DNA from: Desulfobacterales bacterium
GTDB lineage: Bacteria > Desulfobacterota > Desulfobacteria > Desulfobacterales > UBA11574
Direction of reading: 5' to 3'
Length of the DNA: 18,382 bases
Assembly (NCBI GenBank): GCA_030601485.1
Contig: JAUVTO010000016.1
Location: forward strand, 1-18,382
Below, one piece after another: positions 14,778 through 18,382 of this stretch. Position 1 is the stretch's first letter; the number at the start of each line of letters is the position of its first letter. The notes below the pieces were generated by a model. It was not told the DNA's origin and did not search any database. It saw only the letters and a program-made list of their open reading frames with translations. Both the position numbers and the translations under genes were made by a program.

Positions 14778-16359
14778 TCATATCCAATTTTTCTTTGCCC
14801 GTTTCCCCATTCGCTGCTTGGGCAGTCAAGGGAAGGTATATGTTTATCGTCGCACCTTTGCCTTGTTCACTGCTTGCCTGGATTTTTCCGCCGATTCCTT
14901 GGACAATCATAAAACAGACCGAAAGACCCAGGCCTGTCCCCTTACCGGGTTCCTTGGTGGTATAAAAAGGATCAAAAATATTCCCAAGATTTTCCTTTGC
15001 AATCCCGGAGCCATTATCAATATAGCTTATTTTCAATAGGTTCGGATGGTCTGCCGATTCAGCTGGGACATTCTGCACCACCTCGCTGGTTATCGATATT
15101 TTGCCTCCAAAACAATCCTCAACTGATGAAATAGCATCGACAGCATTTATAAGTAAATTCAAAAAGACCTGTCTCAATTGATTCGGATCAGCCATCACTC
15201 TATCGTTTTCCGCAATTAGGCTGAGATTTAATTCAACATTGGACATCAACGGCTGAAATTTAAACACATCAACAGTTTCTCTGATGATTGAGTGCACTGA
15301 AACATCCTTCAAAACTTCACTCGAAGGCCTTGAAAAATCAAGGAGTTGTTTGATAATAGTATTTACTCTATTTATTTCATTTTCTGTACGGAGAATAAAT
15401 TCTTTTTTATCTTCCTCTGAAATATCGTTCTGTTTAAGCAATTCCAGATAACCCATAACAATACCTATGGGGTTTCCCATTTCATGGGCAATTCCTGAAG
15501 ATAATCTGCCGATAGATGCCAATTTTTCCGCTTGGATAATCTCTTTTTGAGCCTGTTTTAAATCGATATTTGCCTTCTCAAGGGACATAACCGTGGTCCG
15601 AAGTCTTTCTTTGTCATCGGCAATCTGTTTCAACATACTGTTCAAGGCCTTGGATAGTTTGCTGAAATCATTATTTTCTTTTTCATAAAGAAAAAACATC
15701 TCGTCATCTTCTCGGTATTCTTCAGCCCTCTTTACCAGCCTCTGTAAAGGTTTCACGATAATCCTTGACAACCGGTAAAAACCGATAAAAGAAAAAACAA
15801 CTGTATTGATGAAGATATAGATCAATAATATATATTGTGTCCGTCTCAACGTTTTATGGATTCCTTTAAGGGGTAAAACAATACTTACTCCTGCAACCAC
15901 ACTTCCGTTTTTGAGCAAAGGCGCTGATATGATCAAATTCCGGCTTTGCTTCCCAAAAACCCCCCAAGTTGAACCAAAAAATCGGGTGGCTTTATCTCCC
16001 GACCGAATTGTTTGTCTTGCAAGTGTCTCAATTTCATCTTGCAAGGTACAATTTTCCCCATAGAAATGTACTCGATTTTTCTTTGCGTCCATAACAACTG
16101 CGCAAGAAAATTCTGCATTTTTTAACCTCTTACTAAAATCATCCTTAAAATCTGAATTCGATGTAATATTGTCCGGTTCCGGAAAAAACATTATATTGGC
16201 TTCCATTCCTGATATAAATGTATATCCTCTTGAAATTTCAGATCCAAGGAGGTCCCTTCGTGCGGTTATAACCATTACAAAATCTAATAAAAGCATTGCC
16301 AGCACTAAAAGGACCGTTAGATGAATAGCAATATTTGTTTTTAAACCGTGAGCAAACAC
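14767..16359 (-). CDS. Membrane sensor histidine kinase (partner of the NtrC-type regulator)
   Basis: The 530-aa kinase has a first membrane helix at about 12-32 and an extracytoplasmic sensor region (about 33-172, with CAVVMDAKKNRVHFYGENC and a second half APLLKNGSVVAGVSIVLPL, resembling a Cache/PAS-like sensor). A second helix spans about 175-197, then a HAMP-like linker and a coiled coil. The HisKA site is SGIAHEMGNPIGIVMGYLEL (H292), followed by an ATPase domain with the N-box LRQVFLNLLINAVDAI, DNGSGI, and IFDPFYTTKEPGKGTGLGLS. It resembles AtoS/ZraS-type NtrB kinases. The start is GTG 16359, with AAAAGG six nt upstream. A good promoter lies about 100 bp before it. The sensed signal is not predictable from sequence. 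Confidence 0.92.
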   Translation of the reverse strand: MFAHGLKTNIAIHLTVLLVLAMLLLDFVMVITARRDLLGSEISRGYTFISGMEANIMFFPEPDNITSNSDFKDDFSKRLKNAEFSCAVVMDAKKNRVHFYGENCTLQDEIETLARQTIRSGDKATRFFGSTWGVFGKQSRNLIISAPLLKNGSVVAGVSIVLPLKGIHKTLRRTQYILLIYIFINTVVFSFIGFYRLSRIIVKPLQRLVKRAEEYREDDEMFFLYEKENNDFSKLSKALNSMLKQIADDKERLRTTVMSLEKANIDLKQAQKEIIQAEKLASIGRLSSGIAHEMGNPIGIVMGYLELLKQNDISEEDKKEFILRTENEINRVNTIIKQLLDFSRPSSEVLKDVSVHSIIRETVDVFKFQPLMSNVELNLSLIAENDRVMADPNQLRQVFLNLLINAVDAISSVEDCFGGKISITSEVVQNVPAESADHPNLLKISYIDNGSGIAKENLGNIFDPFYTTKEPGKGTGLGLSVCFMIVQGIGGKIQASSEQGKGATINIYLPLTAQAANGETGKEKLDMNDG

Positions 16360-16465
16360 ATCAAACCTTTTACGTGTCGGAATTGCTAAAACTCATGGAA
16401 ATCAAATTTTAAATGCCCCTCAGTTCATGGTATCCAGGTTGTGGAAGACAGGCATTTTTTTTAGA

Positions 16466-16494
16466 ATTTTACGTGAAAGTTCCATATAAGTCAA
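16466..16494 (-). promoter_or_regulatory. Sigma-70-type promoter of the kinase-regulator operon
   Basis: On the minus strand TTGACT (16494-16489) and TAAAAT (16471-16466) are exactly 17 bp apart, both close to consensus. Transcription would start near 16459, leaving a leader of about 100 nt before the GTG start of the kinase. Confidence 0.6.
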
Positions 16495-16869
16495 ATTGCG
16501 TTTATACAAAGCATCACATTTAGGCGATTGCACTTAAATTTCACTGAAAGCCTTTGTTATGCGTCGCCTCCTGACCGGCTATGCCGTCAACTTTAATCAT
16601 CGACATGGCAAAAGCTCTCATCTTTTTTAACAACAGGAACAAATTGATTTTTTGCCGGAAGGAAAATTATTAAGCCTTCTGTATCCTTACCTTACCCGTA
16701 CGGATTTTTGCCAAAAAATCGGACATTTTTTGTCACAATTTCATTATAAGCTCGTGAAACATTCCGATAAAATCATTTAAAACCATCTCAATAAATAAGT
16801 TCTTTTGAAAACCTATTTTCATTAACATACTGTTTTTTTAGCTAAATTGAACAAAAGGCCCTCGAGTCC

Positions 16870-16888
16870 GACTGGCTCTCAACCAGTC
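16870..16888. promoter_or_regulatory. Perfect dyad, possible operator next to the sigma-54-type promoter
   Basis: GACTGG (16870-16875), a 7-bp spacer and CCAGTC (16883-16888) form a perfect 6+6 inverted repeat that ends 14 bp before the -24 element. No U-tract follows, so it is not a terminator. It could bind a dimeric regulator. Enhancer sites of NtrC proteins usually lie further upstream, so this could instead be an anti-activator or second-regulator site. Confidence 0.4.
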
Positions 16889-16901
16889 TCATAGCACCAA
16901 A

Positions 16902-16917
16902 AGGCATATTATTTGCA
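16902..16917 (+). promoter_or_regulatory. Sigma-54-type -24/-12 promoter
   Basis: AGGCAT-ATTAT-TTGCA has the invariant GG (16903-16904) and GC (16915-16916) exactly 10 bp apart and matches TGGCAC-N5-TTGCA at all but two positions. It points toward the riboswitch and the secreted-protein gene. The leader from a start near 16928 to the riboswitch would be about 200 nt. A sigma-54 activator is encoded divergently in the same window. From 16495 to 16869 I see no gene or other convincing signal. Confidence 0.5.
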
Positions 16918-17125
16918 TGTATTTGCAGGATCAATCAATCACGTTTAAATAGGCTCCAACCCTATGAAATAAATTTTACATTCCATCAGGCAGGCATTTA
17001 AGGAGGCAGGTAAGATATTCAGTATATTAAGTTAATCCTGTTTATCTTGTTTGAATTTAAAAACTTATTTCCATTAAAAGAATTTTAAACGTTTTAATAT
17101 AAATTAACTTTAAAATTTACAATAG

Positions 17126-17236
17126 CTATTGGATAACACTACGGAATGAAAGGGCAAACCCGTTGAAAAGCGGGGACGCAAAGCCACGGGTCTAAAGCTG
17201 GAAAGCCAGGACAGCCGGGCTGCCGAATATCAGTAG
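17126..17236 (+). ncRNA. Cyclic di-GMP-I (GEMM-I) riboswitch
   Basis: The conserved core is easily read: AAAGGGCAAACC (17149-17160), a P2 helix CCCGTT-GAAA-AGCGGG closed by a GAAA tetraloop, then GGGACGCAAAGCCACGGGTC, and the 3' helix ending ACAGCCGGGCTGCCGA (17211-17226). P1 can be formed by 17126-17135 and 17228-17236 (nine pairs, one bulged G). The AGGGCAAACC segment is as in the classical c-di-GMP riboswitch rather than an adenosine variant of the kind linked to cGAMP sensing, so c-di-GMP is the expected ligand. It lies 100 nt before the secreted-protein start codon. Confidence 0.93.
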
Positions 17237-17282
17237 AAGTCACCTCACTCGAAGCAAAAGACACTCTACTTCAAACCACTTG

Positions 17283-17331
17283 GGCGCCTTTCTCTATAGA
17301 AGTTATCCATTCATAGAGAAAATGAGGCGCC
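17283..17331 (+). promoter_or_regulatory. Hairpin that buries the Shine-Dalgarno sequence (riboswitch expression platform)
   Basis: GGCGCC (17283-17288) pairs with GGCGCC (17326-17331), and TTTCTCTAT (17289-17297) pairs with ATAGAGAAA (17313-17321), leaving a 4-nt bulge ATGA. The only ribosome-binding site of the next gene, TGAGG at 17323-17327, lies in the bulge and 3' arm, 8 nt before ATG 17336. No U-tract follows, so this is a translation-controlling structure rather than a terminator. Also, AGTAGA (17232-17237), which includes part of P1, can pair with TCTACT (17265-17270), giving a possible alternative fold. Confidence 0.7.
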
Positions 17332-17335
17332 TGTT

Positions 17336-18382
17336 ATGGATAGAGGCTTAAGTAAAAATTTATTCAGTGTAATATGCTGTGCTTTCACATTTTTTGCTTT
17401 AACCCTGTTTTCCCCGCCTTCAATATATGCAGCGGACGTCACTCTGGCGTGGAGTAGCAATAGTGAATCGGATCTGGCTGGCTACTATATTTACTATAAG
17501 ACCGGCTCTTCCGACACCCCGTATAATGGCACAGGAGCTGTTGAAGGCAACTCACCGATCCAAGTGCCTATAGCAGATTTAGACAACCCCGCATACCCTG
17601 AATACACAATCCATTGCTTAAGTGACACTGAAACCACCTATTTTGTGCTGACTGCCTACGATACCGAAGGCAATGAAAGTGGTTACTCAAATGAAGTATG
17701 TTATCAACCCTCAGTAGATGTGCCTCCATCAAATCTGCCTCCACGTGCGCCAATCATCATGTATCCTGAGAATGGTCAGGATGAAATCGAAGTTCCCCTG
17801 GATATAACAACTGAACCCTTTTCAGACCCAAACAACGACTCTCACAGACAAAGCCAGTGGCAAATCAGCGACCAGAGCGATTTCTCATCCCTTGTTGTGG
17901 ATGTTACCAGCAACACCTATCTGACCAGGTTTTCAGTTCCCCACATGGTCTTGATATCAAACCAGAAATATTACGTGCGCGTCCGATTTTACGATGTCTA
18001 TTCTGAAGCCTCGGATTGGTCCGGCTCTGTTGAATTCACCACCATTTGCTTTTTCGAGGATCTTAATTCAAACGGCATTCCTGATGTTGATGAGGTGGAT
18101 GACACCGTCGATTTCAATCTCGACGGTATCCCTGATAACTTTCAGCCCCAGATCATCAAATGCGTGCAGGTATCTGATGGCTCAACTTATTTCGGAATCG
18201 AAAAAATCTCAAGTTCCGCCAGCGAAATTGAAACCTTGGGAATAATTGATCCGGACACCATTTCTGACACTGTTAACAGACCGGCGGATCTCATTTTTGG
18301 CCTTTTTTCCTATCGGTTGCGCGTTAACCAGCCTGGCGACACAGCCATAGTGAAAATATATTTTTCAGGAGAGATTTTCTCG
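17336..18382 (+). CDS. Secreted FnIII-like protein with anchor-U-type region (C-terminus beyond window)
   Basis: 349 codons are visible and the frame is open at the right edge. A signal peptide (about 1-33, hydrophobic ICCAFTFFALTLF, ending IYA-AD) is followed by an FnIII-like domain (34-125, VTLAWSSNSESDLAGYYIYY to YFVLTAYDTEGNESGYSNEV) and a second one (about 140-240, PPRAPIIMYPENG to WSGSVEFTT). Two acidic DLNSNGIPD/DFNLDGIPD repeats, typical of calcium-binding linkers, come next. Last is a segment with PADLIFGLFSYRLRVNQPGD and VKIYFSG that resembles the choice-of-anchor U domain. Such proteins usually end in a sorting signal, which would lie outside the window. A surface or matrix role fits control by c-di-GMP. 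Start ATG 17336 has TGAGG 8 nt upstream, inside the hairpin. Confidence 0.85.
   Translation, partial: MDRGLSKNLFSVICCAFTFFALTLFSPPSIYAADVTLAWSSNSESDLAGYYIYYKTGSSDTPYNGTGAVEGNSPIQVPIADLDNPAYPEYTIHCLSDTETTYFVLTAYDTEGNESGYSNEVCYQPSVDVPPSNLPPRAPIIMYPENGQDEIEVPLDITTEPFSDPNNDSHRQSQWQISDQSDFSSLVVDVTSNTYLTRFSVPHMVLISNQKYYVRVRFYDVYSEASDWSGSVEFTTICFFEDLNSNGIPDVDEVDDTVDFNLDGIPDNFQPQIIKCVQVSDGSTYFGIEKISSSASEIETLGIIDPDTISDTVNRPADLIFGLFSYRLRVNQPGDTAIVKIYFSGEIFS

Noticed and set aside
16420..16485. 21-codon minus-strand ORF upstream of the kinase
   Set aside because: No ribosome-binding site, and the predicted promoter -10 box lies inside it, so the main transcript would start after its ATG.
16860..16898. 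tRNA-like fragment (anticodon-arm-like stem with loop CTCTCAA, then GCACCA)
   Set aside because: Only one arm resembles a tRNA. The acceptor, D and T arms cannot be folded, so it is treated as a simple dyad.

Overview
The window looks like chromosomal sequence of a sulfate-reducer-type deltaproteobacterium (Desulfobacterota, probably Desulfobacterales). This rests on moderate G+C by eye, an NtrC-type two-component pair with a likely sigma-54 promoter, a c-di-GMP-I riboswitch ahead of an anchor-U-type secreted protein, and intergenic DNA rich in small inverted repeats and degenerate 7-bp tandem repeats. The lineage is inferred from gene content; no 16S or other taxonomic marker is present.

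Left part (1-8578, all minus strand). Read in transcription order this is mfd (transcription-repair coupling factor), a SurA-N-like lipoprotein without a recognisable isomerase domain, a SurA-like periplasmic peptidyl-prolyl isomerase, mgtE (magnesium transporter), recO (recombination mediator) and a GHMP-family kinase cut by the left edge. Spacing is tight (4-75 nt), so this could be one long transcript of housekeeping genes for DNA repair and envelope protein folding. A tRNA-Thr(CGT) lies head to head with mfd, only 26 bp away.

Middle part (8681-13371, plus strand). A 177-bp MITE-like element with 19-bp terminal inverted repeats is followed by a divergent PurD-like ATP-grasp enzyme, a 43-codon small ORF, a 430-bp gene-free stretch full of inverted repeats, an IHF-alpha/HU-type DNA-binding protein and a GT-A glycosyltransferase that resembles mannosylglycerate synthase. 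The glycosyltransferase suggests compatible-solute or polar-head-group synthesis. The substrate of the PurD-like enzyme is unknown.

Right part (13368-18382). On the minus strand, a membrane sensor histidine kinase and an NtrC-family sigma-54 activator overlap by 11 nt and have a good sigma-70-type promoter. Divergently, about 1 kb of leader DNA carries a sigma-54-type -24/-12 promoter with an adjacent dyad, a well-conserved c-di-GMP-I (GEMM-I) riboswitch, and a hairpin that buries the Shine-Dalgarno sequence of the next gene. That gene encodes a large secreted protein (signal peptide, two FnIII-like domains, DxNxDGIPD calcium-type repeats, a region resembling choice-of-anchor U), cut by the right edge. 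The most attractive hypothesis is a two-layer switch: the kinase/activator pair drives transcription and c-di-GMP gates translation of a surface protein.
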